Shown here: positions 1 to 7,624 of the stretch, one piece after another
Numbering within the stretch: the stretch's first letter is position 1
Layout of the letters: the number at the start of each line of letters is the position of its first letter
Source of the DNA: Indolivaga macrotermitis
GTDB lineage: Bacteria > Bacteroidota > Bacteroidia > Bacteroidales > Dysgonomonadaceae
Length of the DNA stretch: 64,000 nucleotides
Assembly (NCBI RefSeq): GCF_900128985.1
Contig: NZ_FQUC01000005.1
Span: 124,001-188,000 of the forward strand
Direction: 5' to 3'
Notes under the pieces: model-generated
The model's database searches: none
Told to the model about the DNA's origin: nothing
The model's input: only the letters and a program-made list of their open reading frames with translations
Translations under genes and position numbers: made by a program

Positions 1-480
1 AACATAATCCGTTACGGCTGTGGTATATATGTTAAGCGGCACATAATAACTATGCACAAAATATACATATTGGTTCTCGAGCGACGGATCAAACAGAGGT
101 AATTTTACATCCTGTATTGTATTCCAACCCATATGTGGAATTTTGTCTTCATGCCTTTCGGGAATAAACCGTTTCACTCCGGTATCAAAAACACCAAGGC
201 AATCGGTATCTGCTTCTTCCGAATGTTTGCACATAAGTTGCATACCCAGACATATACCTAAAACAGGCTGTTTTAAGTTCCGGATCAAAGTATCCAAGCC
301 GTTTTCATGCAAATATTTCATGGTTGTACCAGCTTCTCCCACTCCCGGAAATATCACCTTGTTGGCACTCTCTATCAGTTTTTTGTCGTCTGTTACAGTA
401 GCTTCTACTCCGAGCCGTTTCATTGCCGAATCGACTGAGAATATATTGCCTGCATTGTATTTTATAATAACAACACTCAT
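1..480 (-). CDS. hisH: Imidazole glycerol phosphate synthase glutaminase subunit HisH (3' end outside window)
   Basis: HisH is the class I glutamine amidotransferase that supplies ammonia to HisF in histidine biosynthesis (cytoplasm). The first 160 codons are visible from the ATG at 480. The nucleophile-elbow motif GICLGMQ places the catalytic Cys at residue 77, the usual position in HisH. An oxyanion-type FPGVG motif lies near residue 44-48. The catalytic His/Glu pair, expected near the C-terminus, is beyond base 1. The start overlaps the stop of the upstream thioredoxin-like gene by one base (TAATG arrangement), so the two are translationally coupled in one minus-strand operon. The identification is firm; only completeness is unknown. 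Confidence 0.95.
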   Translation of the reverse strand, partial: MSVVIIKYNAGNIFSVDSAMKRLGVEATVTDDKKLIESANKVIFPGVGEAGTTMKYLHENGLDTLIRNLKQPVLGICLGMQLMCKHSEEADTDCLGVFDTGVKRFIPERHEDKIPHMGWNTIQDVKLPLFDPSLENQYVYFVHSYYVPLNIYTTAVTDYV

Positions 481-1007
481 TATTTCAAAAGATTATCTAT
501 CACCTTCACCATTTCATTAAACTCCTCCGGATCATATAATCTGGTAAGCATTACTATTTTGCCATCCTTACCGATTATAACATTACGGGTAATACCTGCA
601 TCCTTTTCGGCATACAGTTCGAATATTCCGGCTTTCGGGTCTAAACCGATAGGATACGTTACTCCTGTTTTCTTAGCAAAAGCCAATACTGTTTCAGCCG
701 GTTCATCCCTGTCAATACCATAAAGGGCAAATTCGGGATTCGATTTATGCTTCTGCCATATATCAGATTCGATAAAAGGCATTTCCTTGCGGCATACGCC
801 ACACCAACTCGCCGTAAACTGAAGCATTACTACTTTGCCCCGCAAGTCCGAAAGTTTCATTACCGAACCATCAGGCATCGACATAGTAAAGTCAGGTGCT
901 GCATCTCCTACTTTAACCAGATACTTGCGGTCTCCGGTAGTATCCTGTGCGAAAGTATTGCCCAGCACAGCCAGTAAGAAAACGGATATAAAAATGATAT
1001 GTTTCAT
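480..1007 (-). CDS. TlpA/ResA-like thiol-disulfide oxidoreductase, exported
   Basis: A 175-residue thioredoxin-fold protein of the AhpC/TSA-TlpA group. A signal peptide (about residues 1-21, ending TFA-Q) sends it to the periplasm. The redox motif WCGVC lies at residues 68-72, after the typical beta strand VVMLQFTAS. A second typical feature is the cis-Pro-side segment near GKDGKIVML. It probably reduces or oxidises disulfides of envelope proteins; the partner is unknown. It overlaps hisH by one base and starts one base inside the end of the VanZ-like gene, so the three genes form a tight minus-strand operon. A link to histidine synthesis itself is not obvious. Confidence 0.9.
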   Translation of the reverse strand: MKHIIFISVFLLAVLGNTFAQDTTGDRKYLVKVGDAAPDFTMSMPDGSVMKLSDLRGKVVMLQFTASWCGVCRKEMPFIESDIWQKHKSNPEFALYGIDRDEPAETVLAFAKKTGVTYPIGLDPKAGIFELYAEKDAGITRNVIIGKDGKIVMLTRLYDPEEFNEMVKVIDNLLK

Positions 1008-1414
1008 TAAAGACTTCTCTTGATTAAGTAATTCCTGAATATAAAGGCAAAAGGCAAAGCCGATAAAGCCCCTAGGGCATCTGCCAGAAAATCGAACCAG
1101 TCTCCCGAACGTGGCGGAAAGTAATAGTGTTGTATAATCTCTATCAAACCACCGTATAGTATCGGAAAAGCAAAAGCAAATACCAATAGTTTCAGCATAT
1201 TGATATGTCCTCTTTTCGCATGGATATAATTAAAAGCTGTTGCTCCGGACAATCCCATATACATCAGAAAATGTACTATCTTATCAGTTGGTATCAGAAA
1301 TTCGAATCCGACATCCGGTATGTCATTCGGTGGAATCAGACAACATAAATATAAGATAACAAGCGATATAATAACCGGAACACTAGCGTATCTTAATATT
1401 AACTGAAACTTCAT
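1007..1414 (-). CDS. VanZ-like family integral membrane protein
   Basis: A small 135-residue membrane protein with four predicted hydrophobic helices (about 8-27, 45-62, 73-91, 108-127). The motif DKIVHFLMYMGLS followed by a GGLIEIIQHYYFPPRSGDWFD-type segment is characteristic of the VanZ-like family, whose members include teicoplanin-resistance VanZ but mostly have no known function. The start is the first ATG of the operon. The stop overlaps the start of the TlpA-like gene by one base. No antibiotic-resistance context is present, so a resistance role should not be assumed. Confidence 0.85.
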   Translation of the reverse strand: MKFQLILRYASVPVIISLVILYLCCLIPPNDIPDVGFEFLIPTDKIVHFLMYMGLSGATAFNYIHAKRGHINMLKLLVFAFAFPILYGGLIEIIQHYYFPPRSGDWFDFLADALGALSALPFAFIFRNYLIKRSL

Positions 1415-1504
1415 TGATTACCTTTTGTACAATTATAACACAAAGATGCTACAAATTATTGATATTTACGTATAATAAATAGCAGTTTTCATTTCGAATA
1501 ATTG

Positions 1505-1512
1505 TATTTTTG
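1505..1512 (+). promoter_or_regulatory. Candidate Bacteroidetes -7 box (TATTTTTG)
   Basis: TATTTTTG matches the TAnnTTTG -7 consensus of the Bacteroidetes primary sigma factor. No clear TTG lies at the -33 position. If used, transcription of the exporter gene would start near 1519 and give a 5' leader of about 230 nt. Confidence 0.3.
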
Positions 1513-1595
1513 CACTTCCGGAAATCACTTGAACAATCCGGAACAGCAATTCATTTATGAAACAACAGGCCTGGATAATTAAACTTCATTGCATT

Positions 1596-1638
1596 ACCTG
1601 AACAGGTTATCTCCAATACCGGCAGGTATGCATCTCCA
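1596..1638 (+). other. Two tandem small hairpins in the leader of the MFS exporter gene
   Basis: Two inverted repeats stand side by side: ACCTGAACAGGT at 1596-1607 and ATACCGGCAGGTAT at 1616-1629. Each is followed by a near-identical tail (TATCTCCA and GCATCTCCA). The 338 bp gap between 1415 and 1752 otherwise holds no gene. The arrangement suggests a structured 5' leader. It does not match TPP, cobalamin, SAM or T-box consensus elements that I know. Confidence 0.35.
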
Positions 1639-1752
1639 TGTGAGTCCGGCTTTCATTCCCCGAACTATTTTACGCCCTTTTTTGTTAATGGAGCATACTT
1701 GTTGAGTTAATGTTCAACTTAAAACACTTTGTAAAATAAAGAACCCGTAAGT

Positions 1753-3159
1753 ATGTTGTCCGAAAATAGCACCGAATCCGATATATCTCCCAAATTGCCA
1801 TGGCTGGCAGCGATGGCGATGTTTATGCAGTCGCTGGATGGTACAATTTTGAACACAGCTTTGCCTACTATCGCCCTCGATCTGAACCACTCTCAATTGT
1901 CGATGCAGGCGGTTGTGGTAAGTTACGCACTTACCCTGGCTCTGTTGATACCTGTCAGCGGATGGCTTTCGGACAAATACGGAACAAAACGGATATTCTC
2001 TATAGCAGTATTCCTTTTCACCCTCGGATCTTTTACCTGTGCTATATCATCTACGTTTAACGAACTGGTTGCGTCGCGTGTCTTACAGGCTATCGGCGGA
2101 TCGATGATGGTACCCGTATCACGCTTAGCTTTATTATATGCATATCCTAAGAATAAACTGCTGGCAGTGATGAATTTTGTCACCATGCCGGGACTCGTAG
2201 GCCCATTAATCGGACCTGTATTGGGTGGGTGGATCGTAGATATAGCTTCATGGCACTGGATTTTCCTCATTAATATACCTATAGGTATCACCGGACTGAT
2301 ATTTGCTCAATATGTAATGCCTAACTTTACCCGTCTGGGCAAGCGCTTCGACCTGATAGGGTTTATCCTCTTTTCCGTCGGTCTCATTTCACTGTCATTG
2401 GTACTGGAGGTAGGCGGAGGCGAAACTATCGACTGGGGAGCCCTCGCTGTAATCTTATCCATAGCCGTAGTTTTCGGAGCATTATATATATGGTATGCAA
2501 GACGTGTAAATTATCCGATCATCAACCTGAGCCTTTTTAAGATCAGAACATTACGTATCGGTTTGATCGGAAACCTGTGTACACGTTTGGGAATAGGAAG
2601 CTTGCCCTTTCTTTTGCCCCAAATGTTACAAATAGCATTCCTCCGGAGTTCTACCGAATCGGGAATGATCATGATGGCATCTGCTATAGCCACTATATTC
2701 GCCAAGTCTCAGGTAGTGCCTCTGGTCAAGAGATTCGGCTATAAAAAGGTCTTGATATCCAATACTGTTATATTGGCTGTTGTTATATCTATGTTTGCCT
2801 TGCCGGACAAAACAACTCCCATATTCCTGCTGATACCTGTACTGTTAGTATATGGGTGTGTTAACTCGATACAGATGTCGACAATGAATACGATTGCACT
2901 CGCCGATCTCACACCCGATGTTGCCAGTGGAGGTAACAGCCTCTTAGCGATTATGCAACAGCTATCGATCAGCTTCGGCGTATCTGTTGGGGCATTGATT
3001 CTCCGGTCTACCGAATCTGCATCATGGCTTACAGGAGGAGAAATAGGCATGTCGTTTAAGGCTACTTTTGTAATACTGGGCGGTATGACCTTATTATCCG
3101 CCTTAATCTTCACCCAGTTAAAAAGCTCAGACGGTGACGACATTTCGGGACATAAATAA
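1753..3159 (+). CDS. MFS multidrug exporter, DHA2 (14-TMS) family, MdtD-like
   Basis: A 468-residue major facilitator protein of the drug:H+ antiporter-2 type. The N-terminus FMQSLDGTILNTALPTIA is the family signature in TMS1. GWLSDKYGTKR is MFS motif A between TMS2 and 3. PGLVGPLIGPVLGGW is the antiporter motif C in TMS5. By eye it resembles enterobacterial MdtD along its whole length, including the SSGNSLL-like stretch near residue 395 (ASGGNSLLAIMQQ). It would export an unknown drug or metabolite across the inner membrane. It stands alone with its own leader region. The short hydrophilic N-terminus before TMS1 is normal for the group. Confidence 0.88.
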   Translation: MLSENSTESDISPKLPWLAAMAMFMQSLDGTILNTALPTIALDLNHSQLSMQAVVVSYALTLALLIPVSGWLSDKYGTKRIFSIAVFLFTLGSFTCAISSTFNELVASRVLQAIGGSMMVPVSRLALLYAYPKNKLLAVMNFVTMPGLVGPLIGPVLGGWIVDIASWHWIFLINIPIGITGLIFAQYVMPNFTRLGKRFDLIGFILFSVGLISLSLVLEVGGGETIDWGALAVILSIAVVFGALYIWYARRVNYPIINLSLFKIRTLRIGLIGNLCTRLGIGSLPFLLPQMLQIAFLRSSTESGMIMMASAIATIFAKSQVVPLVKRFGYKKVLISNTVILAVVISMFALPDKTTPIFLLIPVLLVYGCVNSIQMSTMNTIALADLTPDVASGGNSLLAIMQQLSISFGVSVGALILRSTESASWLTGGEIGMSFKATFVILGGMTLLSALIFTQLKSSDGDDISGHK

Positions 3160-3179
3160 GACTTGCTCAACCTTGGAAG

Positions 3180-3268
3180 GTGACAAAAAGGTGACACCAC
3201 TGTAACGTTTGTCACGTTGAGTTTTATTTGTGTATCAATATTTTATGTATTAAAAAGTGACAAGTGAC
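3180..3268. repeat. Cluster of GTGACA/TGTCAC hexamers
   Basis: Between the exporter and the flavin reductase the hexamer GTGACA occurs four times (3180, 3191, 3257 and 3263) and once inverted as TGTCAC (near 3210), within 90 bp. The spacing of the first pair is 11 bp, one helical turn, and of the last pair 6 bp. This could be an operator array or a relic of a transferred segment. No gene is present in 3160-3413. Confidence 0.35.
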
Positions 3269-3377
3269 ACTCATTTTGCATTTTTTTATTTACCATTCCC
3301 GTGCATTCATTCTATAGTATAGATAAATCTGTTTGTCAACCGGCATACACTTATATCCGGTATAAAAAGAAAAAGTG

Positions 3378-3385
3378 TACCTTTG
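3378..3385 (+). promoter_or_regulatory. Candidate -7 box (TACCTTTG) of the flavin reductase gene
   Basis: TACCTTTG matches TAnnTTTG and lies 28 bp before the ATG at 3414, the distance expected for a short leader. No TTTG sits at the proper -33 spacing. Confidence 0.4.
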
Positions 3386-3413
3386 ATTTCAATTCGATAA
3401 TATACAAAATTGA

Positions 3414-4001
3414 ATGGCAAAACAAGACTGGAAGCCCGGAACTATGATCTATCCCTTACCTGCGGTAATGGTAAGTTGCGGCAGTACCCCCGATGAGTAT
3501 AATATTATAACTATCAGCTGGACAGGTACAATCTGCACCAATCCTCCGATGTGTTATATATCGGTTCGTCCCGAAAGACATTCGTACGGGATCATCAAGA
3601 AAAACATGGAATTTGTTATCAACATTACGACTCAACAGATCGCTTATGCAACCGATTGGTGTGGAGTAAAATCGGGTCGTGATTTCGATAAGTTTAAAGA
3701 AATGAATTTAACACCTGCAAAGGCCTCTGTAGTTAATGCACCTATTATAGACCAATCACCTCTTTGTATCGAATGCCGGGTAAAAGAAATAATACCGTTG
3801 GGGTCGCATCACATGTTTATTGCGGATGTGGTAAATGTGAAAGCTGATGACCAATATATCGATCCCGAAACAGGCAAATTCGATTTAGCCGGATCGGGGA
3901 TACTGACTTATGTACATGGTGGCTATTACGAACTGGCACAGAAAACGGGTCACTTCGGCTGGTCGGTCAGAAAAGACAAAAAAGGAAAATCAAAAAAGTA
4001 A
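3414..4001 (+). CDS. Flavin reductase-like FMN-binding split-barrel protein (DIM6/NTAB family)
   Basis: A 195-residue cytoplasmic protein of the flavin reductase-like family. The core ITISWTGTICTNPPMCYISVRP segment (residues about 29-50) followed by HSYGIIKKNMEFVINI is the FMN-binding split-barrel signature. GSHHMFIADVVNV near residue 123 is the second conserved strand pair. These proteins bind FMN and reduce flavin or small substrates with NAD(P)H. The true substrate is not predictable. The lysine-rich C-terminal tail (KDKKGKSKK) is typical of Bacteroidales homologues. It is a single-gene unit ended by the G/C-rich hairpin at 4074-4099. Confidence 0.85.
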   Translation: MAKQDWKPGTMIYPLPAVMVSCGSTPDEYNIITISWTGTICTNPPMCYISVRPERHSYGIIKKNMEFVINITTQQIAYATDWCGVKSGRDFDKFKEMNLTPAKASVVNAPIIDQSPLCIECRVKEIIPLGSHHMFIADVVNVKADDQYIDPETGKFDLAGSGILTYVHGGYYELAQKTGHFGWSVRKDKKGKSKK

Positions 4002-4073
4002 GTGATAAGATCAACAAATATATCGCAAATAATTATCGCTCAACTTTGAAATATATTAGAAAATAAATTAATT

Positions 4074-4099
4074 AAGGGGGACTAAAAATCCCCCCTTTT
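4074..4099. terminator. Bidirectional intrinsic terminator between convergent genes
   Basis: Stem AAGGGGGA / TCCCCCCTT with a 7-base loop and T-rich sequence on the plus strand (TTTTC). It separates the flavin reductase gene from the convergent exported-protein gene. Confidence 0.75.
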
Positions 4100-4101
4100 C
4101 T

Positions 4102-4704
4102 CTATTTCAGCGTAAAGACCACATTGACGAATGCGTCATAATTAGGTCGGCTGTTCACCGTATAACTCATCACCCCCGCCTCACTAATGCCCGTCACCGT
4201 AATACACGGATCGCAGTACGTAACATAATAATTCAATTGAGAACCATTGAAAAACGGAATCGTAGCCGGCGCACTCGTACTCTTCACCTTCGGAGAATTA
4301 AACCCCGTATAATACACATTATAAAGATTAATAGACTGAGTCCCCACCAATAAACTCCCCGAACCATCCGAAGTCGGGATATTCACCGAAGGCATATACA
4401 GGAAATGCCTGTTATATAAAGTAAGGCAGGTCCATGAAAAAGTACCCGGATTAGAAGGCGTATCCTTATACTGAGAAACACACCTATAATCCATATCGTA
4501 TACCATTAAGCCCGAAGCCGGACTTGCAATAGCCAGTTTCTGAGAAGTATTCATCCGTGGAATAAGCAATCCCCTATCGTTATCATACGCATTAATATCC
4601 AACACTGACGAACTGCTGGGATTATTCGTATTCACCCCTATCTGAGCCGATATAGATGGATAATATAAACTAATACAGGCAATAATTATAATCAAATATT
4701 TCAT
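4102..4704 (-). CDS. Exported Bacteroidetes protein of unknown function, paralogue of 6264-6842
   Basis: A 200-residue protein with a signal peptide (residues 1-20, ending ISA-Q). It then has the common Bacteroidetes start QIGVNTNNPSSSSVLDI and GLLIPRMNTSQKLAI, a segment found at the mature N-terminus of many secreted or tail-fibre-like surface proteins. It is followed by ASGLMVYDMDYRC and a C-terminal domain ending YDAFVNVVFTLK. The protein at 6264-6842 has the same architecture, with matching VGINTSTPN, LIPRM, GLLVYDTTLRC and YDSFMTVVFVLK. The function is unknown; a surface or matrix structural role is an inference. It lies 29 bp after the PKD-domain gene and probably shares its operon. Confidence 0.75.
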   Translation of the reverse strand: MKYLIIIIACISLYYPSISAQIGVNTNNPSSSSVLDINAYDNDRGLLIPRMNTSQKLAIASPASGLMVYDMDYRCVSQYKDTPSNPGTFSWTCLTLYNRHFLYMPSVNIPTSDGSGSLLVGTQSINLYNVYYTGFNSPKVKSTSAPATIPFFNGSQLNYYVTYCDPCITVTGISEAGVMSYTVNSRPNYDAFVNVVFTLK

Positions 4705-4733
4705 ATTTATTCATTTTCATATGTTTACAAAAG

Positions 4734-6221
4734 TCATTGTTGTTTCGAGTTAAGAAGTTCCGAACGTGTCATCCGGTTACTTTTGAGGGTACAATATATG
4801 ACATTAGCTTCCATACTGATTACTTTCGCTTTTGTACCATCTGCCTTATAAGGTGTTACAGTAATTACATACGATCCGGCACCGACATAAGTATGTTGCT
4901 GTTCGTACTCTGTCTGGGATAGAGATACAGTCTGACTCACCACGGCGCTTCCGTCTCCGAAATCCCATTCGAGACGAACAGGTGCGTTTCCACCCGATAA
5001 ATCTATCTCCACTCCGTATGTACGCAGGTGGGCAGCACAGGCAAAAGGCTTCGATTGTGGTTTAATCCGGATAAAACCGGCGGGAAAACTGGGTAGTCCC
5101 AGATACGCTTCTTTAATTAAATAATCCGGAAAATACTTCATAACAGTTCCTCCGGCATTGGGATTTGTTATCACATACAAATCTTTGGTCGAAACAACAG
5201 CACCTCCGGCAGCAGGCCTGTAACACCTGATTCCGTACAACCGGCCGTCTATTCCGGCTTTTATATTACTGGGTCCGAGAGCGAGAAATGTCGATGCAAC
5301 ACCACTTCTCAGCCCTGCCCATGTATTCCGATATATCTGGGGTGTATTGTAAGCCGATGTAACATATATATAATTTCCATCGGGCGAAAAAGCGGCACCG
5401 TAAGTAGTGGTAACAGCCGATATTGTTTGAGTTTGAACACCCGAAATTAACCCTGTGGCAGGGTCGAACACTGCCGATATAACTTGTTGCCCCGACCAGT
5501 TAACGGCAAGCAGCTTTGTATAATCCGGCGACACAACTAATTCCCCCAGATTATTGCCCGTACCTGTGTAAATGATACCTGTATTTGTAATTGTTTGATG
5601 GGGAGTCGACGAGATACCAGATGCTGTAACCGCATAAACGGAAAATGTTTGGGCGGTTCTGTGCAACAGCCAATAATCTTCGCCATTGTCATTGGGTACT
5701 GCTGCAATGTTTTCTCCGACACTTCCTGATTTTATTACAATGTTTTTAGAGGTGGACATAACATCTCCGAGCCCTCCATTCAGACTCATATCTACAATCG
5801 AATACCTGATACCATAAGCTGTACTTCCCTGAACAGGCACAGTTACAACATAATACTGGGTCAGGCTTCTGGGTCTGGGGATAACGATTCCCGATTGGGT
5901 AGCCGACGGGTCTCCCATCAAGCCCGAGCCGTTGGGCATTATCGCTCCGTTTTTATTATACACAGTAATACCATCCGAGGCAAATAAGAGTTCTCCGTCG
6001 TAAGTAGATACGGTAAAACACCCCTCATATGTATTTACATATCCGGTAATTGCCTGAGGCATGCCGGTCAATACCGTGGCGTCACTCGCCGTAGCACTAC
6101 TCAACGAATTAAAATTCAGCCCGGCATTAAATCCGAAGTGCCACCAGCTGGTTTCCTTCTGAGCATAAGAATTTATCGAAAAGCCTATTAATAGAAGGCA
6201 TACATATATCAGTTTCTTCAT
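4734..6221 (-). CDS. Exported protein with beta-propeller-like repeats and a C-terminal PKD domain
   Basis: A 495-residue protein with a signal peptide (1-20, SYA-Q). Residues about 25-380 contain strand-rich repeats such as LVVSPDYTKLLAVNW and AAFSPDGNYIYVTSA, spaced like WD/YVTN beta-propeller blades. Residues about 400-475 form a PKD (Ig-like) domain with the hallmark LEWDFGDGSAV and HTYVGAGSYVITVTPY. Such combinations are typical of large Bacteroidetes surface adhesion or gliding-associated proteins. No type IX secretion C-terminal signal is evident: the end (about 477-495) is a short charged tail. It is flanked on both sides by paralogous small exported proteins on the same strand, suggesting co-assembly at the surface. 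Confidence 0.75.
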   Translation of the reverse strand: MKKLIYVCLLLIGFSINSYAQKETSWWHFGFNAGLNFNSLSSATASDATVLTGMPQAITGYVNTYEGCFTVSTYDGELLFASDGITVYNKNGAIMPNGSGLMGDPSATQSGIVIPRPRSLTQYYVVTVPVQGSTAYGIRYSIVDMSLNGGLGDVMSTSKNIVIKSGSVGENIAAVPNDNGEDYWLLHRTAQTFSVYAVTASGISSTPHQTITNTGIIYTGTGNNLGELVVSPDYTKLLAVNWSGQQVISAVFDPATGLISGVQTQTISAVTTTYGAAFSPDGNYIYVTSAYNTPQIYRNTWAGLRSGVASTFLALGPSNIKAGIDGRLYGIRCYRPAAGGAVVSTKDLYVITNPNAGGTVMKYFPDYLIKEAYLGLPSFPAGFIRIKPQSKPFACAAHLRTYGVEIDLSGGNAPVRLEWDFGDGSAVVSQTVSLSQTEYEQQHTYVGAGSYVITVTPYKADGTKAKVISMEANVIYCTLKSNRMTRSELLNSKQQ

Positions 6222-6263
6222 TATTTATTTCTGCTTAATTGGATAATAAAAAGCTCTGTGACC

Positions 6264-6842
6264 TTACTTAAGTACAAACACCACCGTCATAAACGAATCA
6301 TAATCCGACTCCACCTTAATATCATACGTCATCACCCCATTATCATTAATGGAGATATTCTCCATCACATCCGTATCATAGTTGGTAATATAATAATACA
6401 AATCCGTCCGGTTCGTAAAGTAAGGAATATTCACCGGAGCCGAAGGATTCTTAGTCGGAGCCGTAAACTGAGTCAGATACTCATTGTAAAGATCGATAGT
6501 CTTGCCTGTCACTACAGTTGAAGCATCCACCGCAATAGTCGGCATATAAAAAAAGCCATTCTGTGCATCTTTCTGTGATAGGCACACCCAAGCCGGAGAA
6601 GCAGTAGTCCCTGCATTCTGCGCAATACAACGCAGAGTTGTGTCATATACCAATAAACCTTCAGCGGGAGAGGTTATAGCCGATTTCTGCACAGTCGTCA
6701 TTCTCGGAATCAGAATCCCCTTTTCCGTACTGACAATATCCATAGCTGCAGAAGCATTGGGTGTACTTGTGTTTATACCTACCTGAGCCTGTAAAGTTGC
6801 CATGCCTGAAATACACAGTAGAATCATAAAATACTTTTTCAT
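6264..6842 (-). CDS. Exported Bacteroidetes protein of unknown function, paralogue of 4102-4704
   Basis: I place the start at the ATG at 6842 (MKKYFMILLCISGM), giving 192 residues and a clean signal peptide ending LQA-Q. The frame stays open 169 codons further upstream to 7349, but that stretch has no signal sequence and runs through repeats. The mature protein has VGINTSTPNASAAMDI, GILIPRMTTVQKSAI, GLLVYDTTLRCIAQ and the C-terminal YDSFMTVVFVLK. All of these match the paralogue at 4102-4704. It is the first gene of a three-gene minus-strand unit with the PKD protein. Its 5' untranslated region carries two hairpin repeats (6863-6915). Confidence 0.72.
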   Translation of the reverse strand: MKKYFMILLCISGMATLQAQVGINTSTPNASAAMDIVSTEKGILIPRMTTVQKSAITSPAEGLLVYDTTLRCIAQNAGTTASPAWVCLSQKDAQNGFFYMPTIAVDASTVVTGKTIDLYNEYLTQFTAPTKNPSAPVNIPYFTNRTDLYYYITNYDTDVMENISINDNGVMTYDIKVESDYDSFMTVVFVLK

Positions 6843-6862
6843 TGTTATCTGAGTTTGAGTTG

Positions 6863-6915
6863 GGGTCGCAGACCCTTTTGTTGTTTTTAAGGTCGCAGAC
6901 CTATTTGTTGTTTTT
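6863..6915 (-). repeat. Two tandem 26-27 bp repeats with GGTC-GCA-GACC palindrome
   Basis: Two adjacent copies of a unit consisting of GGTCGCAGACC followed by a T-rich tail ending TTGTTGTTTTT. In the mRNA of the gene starting at 6842 they would form two consecutive GGTC/GACC hairpins just upstream of the start codon. Two copies are too few to be a CRISPR array. A related palindrome (AAGGTTACAGACCTT) occurs at 58985. Confidence 0.55.
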
Positions 6916-6989
6916 ATTAAGAGTAATTGTTTCCGAATGTATTCGTTGTAGTAGCAAAGTTCTGCACTGCCCGATAATGTGTACTTTAT

Positions 6990-7107
6990 CACAAAGGTCA
7001 CAAAGAAGGCACAAAGCGCACTATCTTGTATTTTAGTAGAAAGGATAAAGCTGAACCTTGCCCCAACAGGATATCGTAAAATCCCTTTGTCTCTTTGCGC
7101 CTTTGCG
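6990..7107. repeat. Imperfect inverted repeat of CACAAAG-type sequence
   Basis: 6990-7019 contains three spaced CACAAAG units. 7083-7107 contains the reverse-complement type (TTTGTCTCTTTGCGCCTTTGCG). The arms are about 25-30 bp and about 65 bp apart. The CTTTGCG multimer is a commonly dispersed intergenic sequence in Bacteroidetes; the inverted arrangement may be a decayed miniature element. No gene is apparent in 6843-7624. Confidence 0.4.
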
Positions 7108-7386
7108 TTTAAAATATTATCTATTAAATAATTAATACTAAAACAATAAAGCAGCAAAGTGCATACACTGCACCCTGCTGCCTGTAATAGTTGGCCAAAG
7201 CATAACCTGTTACCCGAAATAGTATTCGAACGACAACAAAACAACAATGATCCTACCGGACACAGCCTGCCCGGCCAACTTATTTGGAAATGGATATATA
7301 CGACAAAGCAAACGAAGACATAAAAAAATGTCCCGTTATTTTGACACAATAGAAAATTTTGTTTAGTTAACGCCCTGTGATGCGTC

Positions 7387-7430
<44 letters not shown>

Positions 7431-7624
7431 ATATTTCAGCACACAAAGACAAATCTAAACTGTTAAAATTTAGAGGGTTGTTTATGTTTTTATGTGTGAA
7501 AATATTGGTCATTCCTTATTGGTAAAGGGTTGTTTGATGGGGCAAATATAGGAATTTATTTGATATCAGGTAATATAAACACAAAAACTTGTTAAAAAAA
7601 GGAGATGATATTACTCACCTCCCT

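Noticed and set aside
1007-1414. Glycopeptide-resistance gene (VanZ)
   Set aside because: Only the broad VanZ-like membrane family is supported; no van genes are present and Gram-negative context makes this role unlikely.
1519-1752. TPP or T-box riboswitch upstream of the MFS exporter
   Set aside because: CTGAGA/ACCTGAT TPP motifs in the right order and the T-box TGGNACCGCG sequence are absent.
6863-6915. Possible CRISPR array from tandem palindromic repeats
   Set aside because: Only two units, directly adjacent without spacers, and no cas genes.
6843-7349. 169-codon upstream extension of the exported protein starting at 6842
   Set aside because: It runs through tandem hairpin repeats and the CACAAAG multimer, lacks protein-like conservation and would bury the signal peptide that begins at 6842.
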